Source: a virus. Taken from it: a DNA stretch of 41,013 bases. The notes under the pieces are model-generated. The model had not been told where the DNA came from. It searched no databases and was given only the letters and a program-made list of their open reading frames with translations. Location: the IMG/VR virus record IMGVR_UViG_3300030061_000272, positions 1 to 41,013 of that record; one strand, given 5' to 3'. Numbering within the stretch: the stretch's first letter is position 1; each line of letters begins with the position of its first letter. Below are positions 1 through 7,844 of the stretch, piece by piece. The position numbers and the translations under genes are program-made.

Positions 1-455
1 AGGTGCTGCCAACTGGATTGCAACTAACGTAACTGACGCTGGAACTTCTGGTTCACACGCAGCAGTTGTTGAGGCCGACATCATTGCAGTAGCAGAGTCT
101 ACTTGGAATGCTGGTGGAGAACCTTCAACTATGCTAATGGGTGCTACTAACAAGAAGTTAGTAACAGCAATGTCAGGTCGTGCTGATGCAGTTCGCTCAG
201 TTGCAGACAACAACCTAACTATTCAGAATGCTGTTGACGTTTATGTATCAGACTTTGGTACATTCAACATCCACTTGGATAGATACTGTGACCAAGATGT
301 AATCTACTTCCTAGACCACGACATGTGGTCAGTTGATTACCTTCGTGATTTCCAAACTGTGGACATCGCTAGGGAAGGTGACTCAGAGAAGAAGATGCTT
401 CTAGTTGAGTACGGTCTACGTTGTGGCAACGAAGCTGCTAACGGTAAGATTAGAT
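1..455. repeat. Terminal overlap, left copy (matches 40559-41013)
   Basis: Bases 1-455 align without gaps to 40559-41013 (offset 40558). The first 74 bases are identical; I count about 44 substitutions over the whole length (about 90% identity), 17 of them in bases 181-240. The overlap lies wholly inside the capsid gene, so it looks like the ends of a circular or terminally redundant assembly sampled from two related phage variants. Confidence 0.9.
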
Positions 456-469
456 ACACTACTGGTTAA
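2..469 (+). CDS. Major capsid protein, C-terminal part (5' end missing)
   Basis: This is the C-terminal 155 residues of the protein whose N-terminal part is encoded at 40125-41013. The reading frame is open from base 2 and ends in TAA at 467-469. Recognisable stretches include GEPSTMLMGATNKKLV, DVYVSDFGTFNI and FLDHDMWSVDYLRDF, which resemble the SU10-type (DUF5309) major capsid family from memory. Joining the two parts gives a capsid protein of about 300 residues, with the portal and scaffold genes correctly upstream. The protein would form the icosahedral shell around the packaged DNA. Compared with the copy at the window end, about a dozen of the 151 overlapping residues differ, concentrated in the stretch VADNNLTIQN. 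Capsid identity is fairly sure; the exact family is from recall. Confidence 0.85.
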   Translation, partial: GAANWIATNVTDAGTSGSHAAVVEADIIAVAESTWNAGGEPSTMLMGATNKKLVTAMSGRADAVRSVADNNLTIQNAVDVYVSDFGTFNIHLDRYCDQDVIYFLDHDMWSVDYLRDFQTVDIAREGDSEKKMLLVEYGLRCGNEAANGKIRYTTG

Positions 470-482
470 TAGCTAACCTACT

Positions 483-508
483 ACCACCCTAGGAAACTGG
501 GGTGGTTT
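483..508 (+). terminator. Hairpin after the capsid gene, terminator-like
   Basis: A 7-bp GC-rich stem (ACCACCC at 483-489 with GGGTGGT at 500-506, loop of 10) lies 13 bases after the capsid stop. Only a short T run follows, so it may be a partial terminator that lowers transcription after the highly expressed capsid gene. It also covers the region where the ribosome binding site of the next gene would lie, so it could instead control translation. Confidence 0.45.
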
Positions 509-513
509 ACATT

Positions 514-810
514 ATGGCAATTGATACAAAAATAATAACAAATTTAGACGGAAGCCTTACTGTCGCTAGTGGACAAAACGATAAGGCAGTCAAGAAAGTA
601 GCTGACTTTAATAAACAAGATAAGTTTAATGCAGGTACTAGAAACAAATACAAAGGTGACTCACAGTTTTCACACCGAGTAGCAAGAATACCTCTGATTG
701 TAGTAGAGAAGATGATGCGAGAAGGTGTATGGGGAAACCAAGAAAAAATGAGAGAGTGGTTAAACCACCCAGACAACGCTCCTTGGAGAACTACTAAAGG
801 AAAAGTATAA
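514..810 (+). CDS. Small virion-module protein of unknown function
   Basis: A 98-residue protein starting MAIDTKIITNLDGS. The frame extends upstream to a GTG at 502, but that lies inside the hairpin, so the ATG at 514 is preferred. The protein is basic and Lys/Asn-rich in the middle (FNKQDKFNAGTRNKYKGD) and ends with a Trp-rich segment (VWGNQEKMREWLNHPDNAPW). It sits between capsid and connector, the usual place for a head decoration or head-completion protein, but I recognise no domain. Its stop overlaps the next ATG (TAATG), suggesting coupled translation. Confidence 0.75.
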   Translation: MAIDTKIITNLDGSLTVASGQNDKAVKKVADFNKQDKFNAGTRNKYKGDSQFSHRVARIPLIVVEKMMREGVWGNQEKMREWLNHPDNAPWRTTKGKV

Positions 811-1454
811 TGGCATTAGGTACATATACAGAATTAAAAGATGCAATAGCAGACTGGTTAGATAGGTCAGACTTAACCGCAAGAATACCAGACTTTATTG
901 CATTAGCAGAAGCTAGAATTAATAGGGAGCTACGCATTAGACCTATGGAAGTAAGAAGTACAATGGTAACTACAGCAGACCAACAGTATTTCCAACTGCC
1001 GGGTGGTTACATTCAAATGCGTAACATGCAGCTTAATACAAATCCAACGACACCTCTTGAGTACATTACACCAGAAATGTTAGATAGATTGTATGGTAGC
1101 ACTACATCAGGTAAGCCTAGAGCTTACTCATTAATAGGTGACGAAATACAATTAGCACCTATACCAGATTCAACATACACGGTAGAGATGGCATTCTATG
1201 AGAAGTTTACTTCTTTAGGTGACGGTACATCTGGTACTGTAACAAGCAACTGGCTAACTACAAATGCACCAGATTTATTATTATATGGTGCTCTTATGGA
1301 AGCAGAACCTTTTATTAAAAATGATGAAAGGATACCAGTGTGGTTAAGCGGATACAACAATGCAATAGACAAATTACAAAAAGCAGACCAAAGAGATAGA
1401 CACTCTGGTTCTGCAATGAGAGTAAGAAATATATACTCTGGAGTTGAAGGTTAA
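810..1454 (+). CDS. Head-tail connector / adaptor protein
   Basis: A 214-residue protein directly after the capsid module. Its N-terminus (TYTELKDAIADWLDRSDLTARIPDFIALAEARINRELR, given here as two adjoining motifs: an N-terminal helix and an FIALAEARIN motif) and the later segment SKPRAYSLIGDEI-like pattern (SGKPRAYSLIGDEIQLAPIP) are typical of adaptor proteins that form the ring between portal and tail nozzle in podoviruses, functionally like T7 gp11. Such proteins are helical with a central beta part. The start overlaps the upstream stop and the stop overlaps the next ATG, so it is in a coupled operon. Function rests on recalled family resemblance plus position. Confidence 0.75.
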   Translation: MALGTYTELKDAIADWLDRSDLTARIPDFIALAEARINRELRIRPMEVRSTMVTTADQQYFQLPGGYIQMRNMQLNTNPTTPLEYITPEMLDRLYGSTTSGKPRAYSLIGDEIQLAPIPDSTYTVEMAFYEKFTSLGDGTSGTVTSNWLTTNAPDLLLYGALMEAEPFIKNDERIPVWLSGYNNAIDKLQKADQRDRHSGSAMRVRNIYSGVEG

Positions 1455-1885
1455 TGGCTTCTAGCACTTGGTCAGCAGACTCATCTACTTGGTCTAGTAA
1501 TTCCTACATATGGAATAACAGCACATACCAAGTAACAGCTAATATGACACAGACTATATTATCTAAGAGTGGTCTGGAAGATACAATATTCCCTAGGTCT
1601 TTGTCTATGGGCGGTAACTATGGAATGTCTGGCACAACAGCACACGTTATGCCATCAACAGCTACACTAGAAGGTACTAGTGCAGTAACAAACAGTCAGA
1701 CAGCACAGCTTCCAGTCAGTGGAACTCTGGCAGGAACAAGTAATATAAAGAACAACGTAAACTTTGAAGAGAGTGGCACTATGGGTATGACAGGTTCTGC
1801 CTCAAGTAACAACACCTTCTTATGGAACGATGTAGCGGAAGACACGGATACACTTTGGACAAAGATAAGTGACCCAGATGAATAA
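1454..1885 (+). CDS. Ser/Thr-rich structural protein of unknown function
   Basis: A 143-residue, Ser/Thr/Asn-rich protein with N-terminal repeats of the type STWSADSSTWSSNSYIWNNS, a low-complexity middle and an acidic C-terminus (WNDVAEDTDTLWTKISDPDE). Composition and position between connector and tail genes suggest a beta-rich virion component, perhaps a tail or decoration protein. No domain is recognised. ATG overlaps the connector stop (TAATG). Confidence 0.7.
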   Translation: MASSTWSADSSTWSSNSYIWNNSTYQVTANMTQTILSKSGLEDTIFPRSLSMGGNYGMSGTTAHVMPSTATLEGTSAVTNSQTAQLPVSGTLAGTSNIKNNVNFEESGTMGMTGSASSNNTFLWNDVAEDTDTLWTKISDPDE

Positions 1886-1900
1886 TAACAGGAGTAAATA

Positions 1901-2392
1901 ATGGCATTAGAAAATGTAAACATAGGGCTTGCTAACTATTGGAAAGTTACTTGTCTTGACAAAGACGGAAACGTCAAATGGGAAGAGAATAAAAAGAACC
2001 TTATTACAACAGTAGGTTTGAACCATATTCTAGATACACAATTTCACGCAGGAACACAAGTAACTACTTGGTACATAGGTCTTAAAGGTGCTGGTACTCC
2101 AGCTGCTGGTGACACTATGGCATCACACTCAAGTTGGGCAGAACTTACTGGCTATTCTGGTAACAGAAAAGAATGGACAGAAGGTGCAGCTTCTGGTGGT
2201 AGTATGACTAATAGTTCTAGCGTAGACTTTACAATTAACGCAACAGCTACAATTGCTGGTGCTTTTCTAAATACAGCAGCGACAGGAACTGCGGGTGTAC
2301 TATACGGTGTAGTAGACTTTAGTTCTTCAAGAGCAGTAATCTCTGGTGACACACTACAGGTAACAGTAACAGTAACAGCTGCTTCAGCATAA
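1901..2392 (+). CDS. Tail-associated structural protein, unknown function
   Basis: A 163-residue protein with a clear Shine-Dalgarno (GGAGT) before the ATG. It contains WKVTCLDKDGNVKWEE and ILDTQFHAGTQVTTWYIGL, a pattern I recall from conserved phage structural proteins encoded beside tail-fibre genes. The C-terminal half is an Ala/Thr/Val-rich beta-type sequence (DTLQVTVTVTAASA). It is probably a virion protein linking connector and fibre genes, but no biochemical role can be given. Confidence 0.7.
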   Translation: MALENVNIGLANYWKVTCLDKDGNVKWEENKKNLITTVGLNHILDTQFHAGTQVTTWYIGLKGAGTPAAGDTMASHSSWAELTGYSGNRKEWTEGAASGGSMTNSSSVDFTINATATIAGAFLNTAATGTAGVLYGVVDFSSSRAVISGDTLQVTVTVTAASA

Positions 2393-2403
2393 AGGAGTAG
2401 AGA

Positions 2404-2958
2404 ATGGCTTTAGAGGATTTAACAGGTACTAAGTACATAGATGACCTCGTAGCGACTAACCCAGCAGCAGGCGATAATGTCTCTGAGGGTGATGACCATA
2501 TACGAGGAATCAAGAATGTACTAAAGACTACATTCCCCAGCATAGATGGTGCAATAACTGCAACAGACACTGAGCTTAATTATGTAGATGGTGTTACCTC
2601 TGCTATTCAAACTCAGATAGATACCAAGGCTGCGACTACTGCGGTAGTAACTAAGACATCAGCTACAGGTTCAGGAGCTTTACCAGCAGGTACAACAGCA
2701 CAGAGAGATGGCTCACCTTCTGCTGGATTTATTAGATTTAACACAACAGACAGCAGTGCTGAGATTTACGATGGTTCAGCTTGGACAGCAGTAGGTGGTG
2801 GTAATACTACAGACAAAGGTTTGTATGAACACGCTCACACAATAGCAGCTAACTATAGCATAACGAGTGGCAACAACGCTATGACTGCTGGTCCGATTAC
2901 AATCAATTCAGGGGTATCAGTCACAGTACCTACTGGTTCAACTTGGGTGATAGCATAA
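2404..2958 (+). CDS. Tail fibre protein with conserved N-terminal attachment module
   Basis: A 184-residue protein. Residues about 8-70 carry a module (YIDDLVATNPAAGDN, EGDDHIRGIKNVLKTTFPSI, GAITATDTELNYVDGVT) widespread at the N-termini of phage tail fibres and shared with the gene at 11454. It is followed by a beta-rich part with SPSAGFIRFNTTDSSAEIYDG, a fibre-surface motif, and a C-terminal AMTAGPITINSG segment that recurs in the gene at 4193. It likely anchors or builds a receptor-binding fibre at the short tail. Good RBS (GGAGTAG); stop overlaps the next start. Confidence 0.8.
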   Translation: MALEDLTGTKYIDDLVATNPAAGDNVSEGDDHIRGIKNVLKTTFPSIDGAITATDTELNYVDGVTSAIQTQIDTKAATTAVVTKTSATGSGALPAGTTAQRDGSPSAGFIRFNTTDSSAEIYDGSAWTAVGGGNTTDKGLYEHAHTIAANYSITSGNNAMTAGPITINSGVSVTVPTGSTWVIA

Positions 2959-3848
2959 TGGCAAAAGTTAAAATACAAGGTAACGCATCAGGCACAGGGG
3001 TACTAACAGTAACTGCTCCAAATACGAGTACAGACAGAACGATTACACTACCTGATTCTACAGGCACACTAGCAACAACTGCGGATGTACCAGCTGGAAT
3101 TTCATCTTCGGCTGATGCTACTGCAATTACTATTGGTAGTGATGAAAGTGTTGGGATTGACAACTCTACAGGTTTCGGAACATATAGCGGAACTGGTGTT
3201 AAATACTCAAAAGGTGATGGTACTTTTTTTGTTGGTAGAGATGGTGGACAACCTTTATGGCTTAACAGGGAAACATCACAAGGGGATTTGATTGGTCTTG
3301 CTACTGCTGGCTCAACCCACGCAAGAATTGGCACTACCAGTAATGCACTTGTATTTAAAACTGGTACTGGTGGTAACACAGAATGTATGCGTATCGATTC
3401 TGATGGTCATATGACTATGCCTAAACAACCAGCGTTTCAAGCAAAAATGTCATCAATGCTGAGTAATATTTCAACTAGTACATCTACTGCATTGCCATTT
3501 AACAATGAGATATTTGACAATAACTCAGATTTTAATACAAGCACTTATACTTTTACTGCACCAGTTACAGGTAAATATCAATTTAATACCTTCTTTCGTT
3601 TACAAGAAGTTGATACGGGTGCTAGTTATTACCATTTATATTTTATTACCAGCAATACTGCATATTACGACATTATAAGTCCAATGTTTACAACTGATTT
3701 ATCGTATATGAATTTGCGTTGCTCAGTTTTAGCAGATATGGATGCAAATGATACTGCTTATGTACATATATATCAAGCTGGTGGAGCAGTACAAACTGAT
3801 GTAGCCGCTGGAGATGATGCACACTTTTCAGGATATTTAGTTTGTTAA
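2958..3848 (+). CDS. Tail fibre protein with C-terminal C1q-like domain
   Basis: A 296-residue protein; the frame also opens at 2943, but the ATG at 2958 overlaps the upstream stop (TAATG) and is preferred. Residues 1-35 are a fibre module (STDRTITLPDSTGTL), then GISSSADATAITIG, a segment repeated in the gene at 6394. The last 130 or so residues, from PAFQAKMSS through SDFNTSTYTFTAPVTGKYQF to AHFSGYLVC, match the C1q/TNF jelly-roll pattern (PF00386 as I know it). C1q-like heads form trimers and bind ligands, so this is a likely receptor-binding tip. Confidence 0.82.
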   Translation: MAKVKIQGNASGTGVLTVTAPNTSTDRTITLPDSTGTLATTADVPAGISSSADATAITIGSDESVGIDNSTGFGTYSGTGVKYSKGDGTFFVGRDGGQPLWLNRETSQGDLIGLATAGSTHARIGTTSNALVFKTGTGGNTECMRIDSDGHMTMPKQPAFQAKMSSMLSNISTSTSTALPFNNEIFDNNSDFNTSTYTFTAPVTGKYQFNTFFRLQEVDTGASYYHLYFITSNTAYYDIISPMFTTDLSYMNLRCSVLADMDANDTAYVHIYQAGGAVQTDVAAGDDAHFSGYLVC

Positions 3849-3888
3849 TAACAGGGCGAAATAACCCACTTTAAATGAAGGAGTAATA

Positions 3889-4182
3889 ATGGCAACACAC
3901 ACAAAAACAGTAAGTCTTACAGATTTACAACAAAACATTTTAAAGAACGATTTATATAGTGACGCAGATAATGCTGGACTAGATGATTGGATTCAAGCAG
4001 CAGTTGATGGCAAGATTAATAATTGTTGGAAAAGAATGCAATCTGAGTGGACAACTAAGTTAATGAATGATGATTCATTTACAGATGCAATACCAAGCAA
4101 TCAAGCAGACTTTGTAGCGTTAGTAATAGCTAGGTCAGACTACAAGAATCGTAAAGAAAGAGATGATGCACGAACACTTTAG
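3889..4182 (+). CDS. Small protein, possible tail-fibre accessory protein
   Basis: A 97-residue protein starting MATHTKTVSLTDLQQNILKND, with a mainly helical, charged sequence (LDDWIQAAVDGKINNCWKRM, DFVALVIARSDYKNRKERDD). Strong RBS (AAGGAGTAATA). It follows a fibre gene, and short helical proteins in such places often assist fibre folding or assembly, but that role is inferred only from position. Confidence 0.65.
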   Translation: MATHTKTVSLTDLQQNILKNDLYSDADNAGLDDWIQAAVDGKINNCWKRMQSEWTTKLMNDDSFTDAIPSNQADFVALVIARSDYKNRKERDDARTL

Positions 4183-4192
4183 GAGTAACTAG

Positions 4193-4447
4193 ATGGCAAT
4201 AACAATTAGTGGCGGTGGAATAACCACAAACGAAATACTAGACAACACAATTACTGCTAGTGACATTAACTCAGCAGTAGAGTTAGGTGGCCCAAGTCTA
4301 GGTACTTCGAGTGTGATTAGAACTAATGCCCAAACAATAAGCGAGAATATAACCATTCCTAGTACATCTAATGGGATGAGTGCAGGACCTATAACAATTG
4401 CTGATGGGTACACAGTCACAGTCAACGGAAACTGGAGCGTGGTATGA
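4193..4447 (+). CDS. Short tail-fibre segment protein
   Basis: An 84-residue beta-type protein: ISGGGITTNEILDNTITASDIN at the start, followed by GMSAGPITIADGYTVTVNG at the end. The C-terminal part is a paralogue of the end of the protein at 2404 (AMTAGPITINSGVSVTVPTG). It thus looks like one exchangeable module of a fibre that is split over several genes. ATG follows GGAGTAACTAG; the stop overlaps the next start by 4 bases (ATGA). Confidence 0.7.
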   Translation: MAITISGGGITTNEILDNTITASDINSAVELGGPSLGTSSVIRTNAQTISENITIPSTSNGMSAGPITIADGYTVTVNGNWSVV

Positions 4448-4983
4448 GTACATTAGAAGTCAAAGCGATACAAGCACCAACTGGTTATGATTTACAGATG
4501 CCTGCTGGTCATATATTACAAACTGTCAGCACAACAAAAACTGACACTTGGACATATACAGGTTCAACTACACTACAAGATGTTACAGGGTTGTCAGCTA
4601 CTATAACACCAACATCTACATCAAGCAAAATATTAGTTCAAGTTAGTCTTACTTTTACTGCTAGTGGAAGATATTCTGGTGCAAGATTATTAAGAGGCTC
4701 TACTTATATTGGAGGTGGAGATTCTTCGGGAAGTAGGTCAAGTGTAAGTGTATCACCTCAAGCTAATGAAGGAGAAACAGGTAACGCATATGTGTTGCGT
4801 ACTTCTAGCTTTTCTTACCTTGATAGTCCAAGCACCACATCAGCAACAACATACAAAATTCAAGCGGGAAATCCCTATGATTCTAGTGTAACAACTTATG
4901 TTAATCGAATACAAACAGATAGTGATGCTGCTTGGTCACAAAGAGGCAGTTCAACAATAACACTTATGGAGGTAGCTGGCTAA
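4444..4983 (+). CDS. Receptor-binding / tail-tip beta-domain protein, copy 1
   Basis: A 179-residue protein of the type STLEVKAIQAPTGYDLQMPAGHIL followed by a beta domain with TPTSTSSKILVQV, GARLLRGSTYIGGGDSSGSR and SPSTTSATTYKIQ. I recall this pattern from many marine phage fibre-tip proteins. The next gene is a diverged paralogue with the same order (PQFSNSKILISV, SPNTTSATTYTVY), implying tandem duplication. Likely a surface-exposed virion protein that contacts the host. Start overlaps upstream stop (ATGA). Confidence 0.75.
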   Translation: MSTLEVKAIQAPTGYDLQMPAGHILQTVSTTKTDTWTYTGSTTLQDVTGLSATITPTSTSSKILVQVSLTFTASGRYSGARLLRGSTYIGGGDSSGSRSSVSVSPQANEGETGNAYVLRTSSFSYLDSPSTTSATTYKIQAGNPYDSSVTTYVNRIQTDSDAAWSQRGSSTITLMEVAG

Positions 4984-5501
4984 TGGCATCAAAAATTAAA
5001 GTAGACCAATTAGAAACCGCAGATGGCACAGGCACTATAGCCTTACAGAATCAGTTAAGCGGATTGACGAGTGCGAGTATGCCTACGGGTAGTGTTATAC
5101 AAGTAGTACAAAATTATATAGCTAGTGAAACTTCATCAACCTCAACAAGCTATGTTGCTACTGCTGGAACAATTACTGTAACTCCTCAATTTTCTAATAG
5201 CAAAATTTTAATTTCAGTACAAAGTTTTTTTTGGAATAAAACTGCTAGTGCTGGAGGTGTTTTAACAATATACAGAGGTAGTACAGATTTAGCTGTTGGT
5301 TCGCAAATGGCAAGAATTTATCCTGTGGATGGTGGAAAAATACAGCATCACGTTAATATTGCATATTTAGACTCACCTAATACAACTTCAGCTACAACAT
5401 ACACAGTCTATATGAAAAATTCTTATGGTACTTCAGAAATGAAATTTGGTTCAAGTAGTGCAGAAGGAATAACAATGATGGCACAAGAAATCAAAGGATG
5501 A
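4983..5501 (+). CDS. Receptor-binding / tail-tip beta-domain protein, copy 2
   Basis: A 172-residue paralogue of the preceding protein. The ATG at 4983 overlaps the upstream stop (TAATG) and fits the family start MASKIKVDQLETADGTGTI; an upstream in-frame start at 4932 would give an unlikely extension. Residues about 35-170 form the same beta domain (SMPTGSVIQVVQ, SNSKILISVQ, LDSPNTTSATTYTVY). The two copies may provide alternative tips or a hetero-oligomer. Confidence 0.75.
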   Translation: MASKIKVDQLETADGTGTIALQNQLSGLTSASMPTGSVIQVVQNYIASETSSTSTSYVATAGTITVTPQFSNSKILISVQSFFWNKTASAGGVLTIYRGSTDLAVGSQMARIYPVDGGKIQHHVNIAYLDSPNTTSATTYTVYMKNSYGTSEMKFGSSSAEGITMMAQEIKG

Positions 5502-5531
5502 TTAATTTAATTTTTTTAACAGGAGCAAGAA

Positions 5532-5828
5532 ATGGCAAATGAAATAGGTACAACTGATGCCCTTCAATCTTTAAAGCCAGGAGCTGAATGGGTATTGAGG
5601 GGTGACGAATTAGAGTGGCTGGACAGTAAACAAACTGAACCCACTAAAGAAGAATTAGACGCAGAGGTTAAAAGACTTCAAGGTGTCTATGATGGTAACA
5701 AGTATCAGCGAGATAGAGCAGCAGAATATCCAAGTATTGCTGACCAACTTGATGACATATACCACAACGGAATTGATGGCTGGAAAGCTACAATCAAAGC
5801 AACTAAAGACAAATATCCAAAGGGGTAA
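5532..5828 (+). CDS. XkdW-like / tail-fibre assembly-type small protein
   Basis: A 98-residue protein whose C-terminal half YQRDRAAEYPSIADQLDDIY and HNGIDGWKATIKATKDKYPK is a pattern I know from short proteins next to phage tail-fibre genes (XkdW-like). These are usually assembly helpers or minor fibre parts. The N-terminus (GAEWVLRGDELEWLDSKQTEP) fits that family. RBS AGGAG is well placed. Family call from memory; function inferred. Confidence 0.7.
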   Translation: MANEIGTTDALQSLKPGAEWVLRGDELEWLDSKQTEPTKEELDAEVKRLQGVYDGNKYQRDRAAEYPSIADQLDDIYHNGIDGWKATIKATKDKYPKG

Positions 5829-5834
5829 GCGACA

Positions 5835-6392
5835 ATGCCAACAGAAATTAGTGGCTCAACTGGAGTCAACAAAATACAAGACGGAACAGTTGTTAATGCT
5901 GACATAAACAGTAGTGCCGCTATTGATACAAGTAAATTAGCTGGTGACAACACTCCATCATTCAAAGTTTTAGCAACAGATGGTACAAGCATTTCACACA
6001 ATACTTGGACAAAAATTACTTTTGGAACAGAAGTTTGGGATACAGACAATGCTTTCGCATCAGATAAATTTACAGTACCAAGCGGAAAAGACGGAAAGTA
6101 CCAGTTTAATTGGAGAGTTAAGCTGAGTGGTATCGATGACAATGAATACATTAGAACAAATTTATACAGAAATGGCTCAAAAGTAGAAGCATCAGGCAAT
6201 GAATGGCACAGTCCTGTTACTGATGCTCAAGTTCCAAATCTTGGTAGTTATACAATGAGTTTGTCTGCTGGTGATTATGTTGAACTCTATTGCTACCACG
6301 TTGAAGGTAGCACTAGAACTATGTTTGGTGGAACTGATGAGTATTCTTCAGATGCTTCTTACTTACAAGCAATTAGATTAATAGGAGTATAA
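5835..6392 (+). CDS. Tail fibre protein with C1q-like domain (second copy)
   Basis: A 185-residue protein. Residues 1-40 form a fibre stem module (GVNKIQDGTVVNADINSSA). Residues about 42-185 resemble a C1q-like jelly roll: PSFKVLATDGTSIS, TWTKITFGTEVWD, FTVPSGKDGKYQFNWRV, SLSAGDYVELYCYH and a final YLQAIRLIGV strand. It is a second, quite diverged C1q-type head besides the gene at 2958, so the phage encodes at least two different ligand-binding heads of this type. Confidence 0.78.
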   Translation: MPTEISGSTGVNKIQDGTVVNADINSSAAIDTSKLAGDNTPSFKVLATDGTSISHNTWTKITFGTEVWDTDNAFASDKFTVPSGKDGKYQFNWRVKLSGIDDNEYIRTNLYRNGSKVEASGNEWHSPVTDAQVPNLGSYTMSLSAGDYVELYCYHVEGSTRTMFGGTDEYSSDASYLQAIRLIGV

Positions 6393-6393
6393 G

Positions 6394-7338
6394 ATGTCAA
6401 CTATAAAATCAAGTGCAGAACACCTAACATTAAACGCTGATGGTTCGGGCAACGACATAAAGTTCCAATCTAATGGCACAGAAGTAGCCAGTATTTCAGA
6501 TGGTGGTGTAGTAACTGCGACTAGCTTTAGTGGTAGCGGTGCTAACCTAACTGGAGTTGGAGTAGCTGGAATTTCATCTAGTGCTGATGCTACAGCTATA
6601 ACTATTGATTCAAGTGAGAATGTAGGAATTGGTACTGCTACAAGTCCATCAGCTCCTTTACACATTAAAAAAGATTCTACGGAAACATCTTTAATAGTTC
6701 AGTCAAATGTTGGTGGTAGTGGTTCAGCAGTAGGTGGTAGATTAAGATTACAACTTGGCGCACAAAGTAACTCAGGCTCAGGCAATGCTGATACACAATC
6801 AGGAGATGTTCTTGGGCAAATTATGTTTGAAGGTCAAGGTACAGATTATGCTTATCAAGGTGGCAATATAAAAACTATTGTTTCTACTGGTGATGGTGAT
6901 GATGGTAGAGCCAATCAAGGTACTGATATGATTTTTGAAACAATGTCAGTTGGCAACACAGGCCCATCAGAACGCTTACGCATAAAATCAGATGGCAGAG
7001 GCTTGTCACAGTTTACTGCAAAGGCTTGGGTAAACTTTAATGGTTCAGGTACTGTAGCAATTCAAGATAGTCATAATGTTAGTTCTATTACTGACCACGA
7101 AGTAGGCAGTTACTCAGTCAATTTTGCTAATGATATGGCTAATGCAAATTTTTCTTCTACTTTGACTGCTGGAAATTGGGAAACAACTAATACTGATTCT
7201 TATATGGCTTGTGGTTTGTACGACACAGCTTCAGGGCAAACAGTAAGCAAACAAAAATTTAGAACTATAAGATTAAATATGTCTAGTGTTATGTTTAAAG
7301 ACCCTAAAACAGTTTGTGGTACATTTTTTGGAGATTAG
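6394..7338 (+). CDS. Tail fibre / adhesin-like protein
   Basis: A 314-residue protein. It begins with a repetitive beta stem (LTLNADGSGNDIKFQSNGTE, GGVVTATSFSGSGANLTGVG), continues with GISSSADATAITID (shared with the gene at 2958) and ENVGIGTATSPSAPLHIK, a motif common in phage and chaperone-capped fibres. The C-terminal 110 residues carry FNGSGTVAIQDSHNVSSITD and YSVNFANDMAN, a tip domain common among marine phage fibres. The gene encodes the longest fibre protein of this cluster. Confidence 0.78.
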   Translation: MSTIKSSAEHLTLNADGSGNDIKFQSNGTEVASISDGGVVTATSFSGSGANLTGVGVAGISSSADATAITIDSSENVGIGTATSPSAPLHIKKDSTETSLIVQSNVGGSGSAVGGRLRLQLGAQSNSGSGNADTQSGDVLGQIMFEGQGTDYAYQGGNIKTIVSTGDGDDGRANQGTDMIFETMSVGNTGPSERLRIKSDGRGLSQFTAKAWVNFNGSGTVAIQDSHNVSSITDHEVGSYSVNFANDMANANFSSTLTAGNWETTNTDSYMACGLYDTASGQTVSKQKFRTIRLNMSSVMFKDPKTVCGTFFGD

Positions 7339-7341
7339 GAT

Positions 7342-7614
7342 ATGAAAATAATTTACGATGATAATGGCACACTTGCTCAAATGACTCCAGCACCTAAATT
7401 TTTAGCAGAACTTGAAGGAACGCTAGAAGAAAAGTTAATACACTTAGCTAACAAAGACTTACCTACTGGAACGAAGTACGAAATTACAGATGCTGATTTA
7501 AGTGACAGAACATTCAGAAATGCTTGGGAATATGTAGCTGGTGCTAATGAAAAAACCTCAGAAGATTTGAGTGCAGAGGACTTAGCTAAATACAATATGA
7601 AGGAGAATAAATAA
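7342..7614 (+). CDS. Small tail-fibre accessory protein
   Basis: A 90-residue acidic protein (MKIIYDDNGTLAQMTPAP, TGTKYEITDADLSDRTFRNA). Proteins of this shape, with a predicted ITDADLPSDRTFR-like motif, are common after phage fibre genes; they are usually annotated hypothetical. Stop overlaps the next start (TAATG). I infer an assembly role from context only. Confidence 0.7.
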   Translation: MKIIYDDNGTLAQMTPAPKFLAELEGTLEEKLIHLANKDLPTGTKYEITDADLSDRTFRNAWEYVAGANEKTSEDLSAEDLAKYNMKENK

Positions 7615-7844
7615 TGCCAATGCAAATTAATATTGATAAAGCTAAAGACATAACTAAAGACAGACTTAGAGCAGAGAGAAAACCTTTGTTAGAAGAACAA
7701 GACATTCTGTTTATGAAAGCACAAGAAGCTGGCTCAGATACTTCTGCTATTGTCACAGAGAAGCAAAGGCTTAGAGATATTACAAATCAAGTAGATAGTA
7801 TGACTACTACTGATGAGTTAAAGGCAGCTAAAGTAGAAGCCTAA
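7614..7844 (+). CDS. Small helical protein paired with the preceding gene
   Basis: A 76-residue helical, charged protein (INIDKAKDITKDRLRAERKP, LLEEQDILFMKAQEAG). I recall such proteins as partners of the preceding gene type in phage tail-fibre operons. It is coupled at both ends: ATG overlaps the upstream stop, and its TAA overlaps the ATG at 7844. No enzymatic motif is present. Confidence 0.7.
   Translation: MPMQINIDKAKDITKDRLRAERKPLLEEQDILFMKAQEAGSDTSAIVTEKQRLRDITNQVDSMTTTDELKAAKVEA

Noticed and set aside
1-469. Tandem second major capsid gene
   Set aside because: Both partial copies are cut exactly by the window ends, align with one offset, and the gene order closes into a circle with a single capsid gene. 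A linear genome with two capsid genes is less simple, though not excluded.
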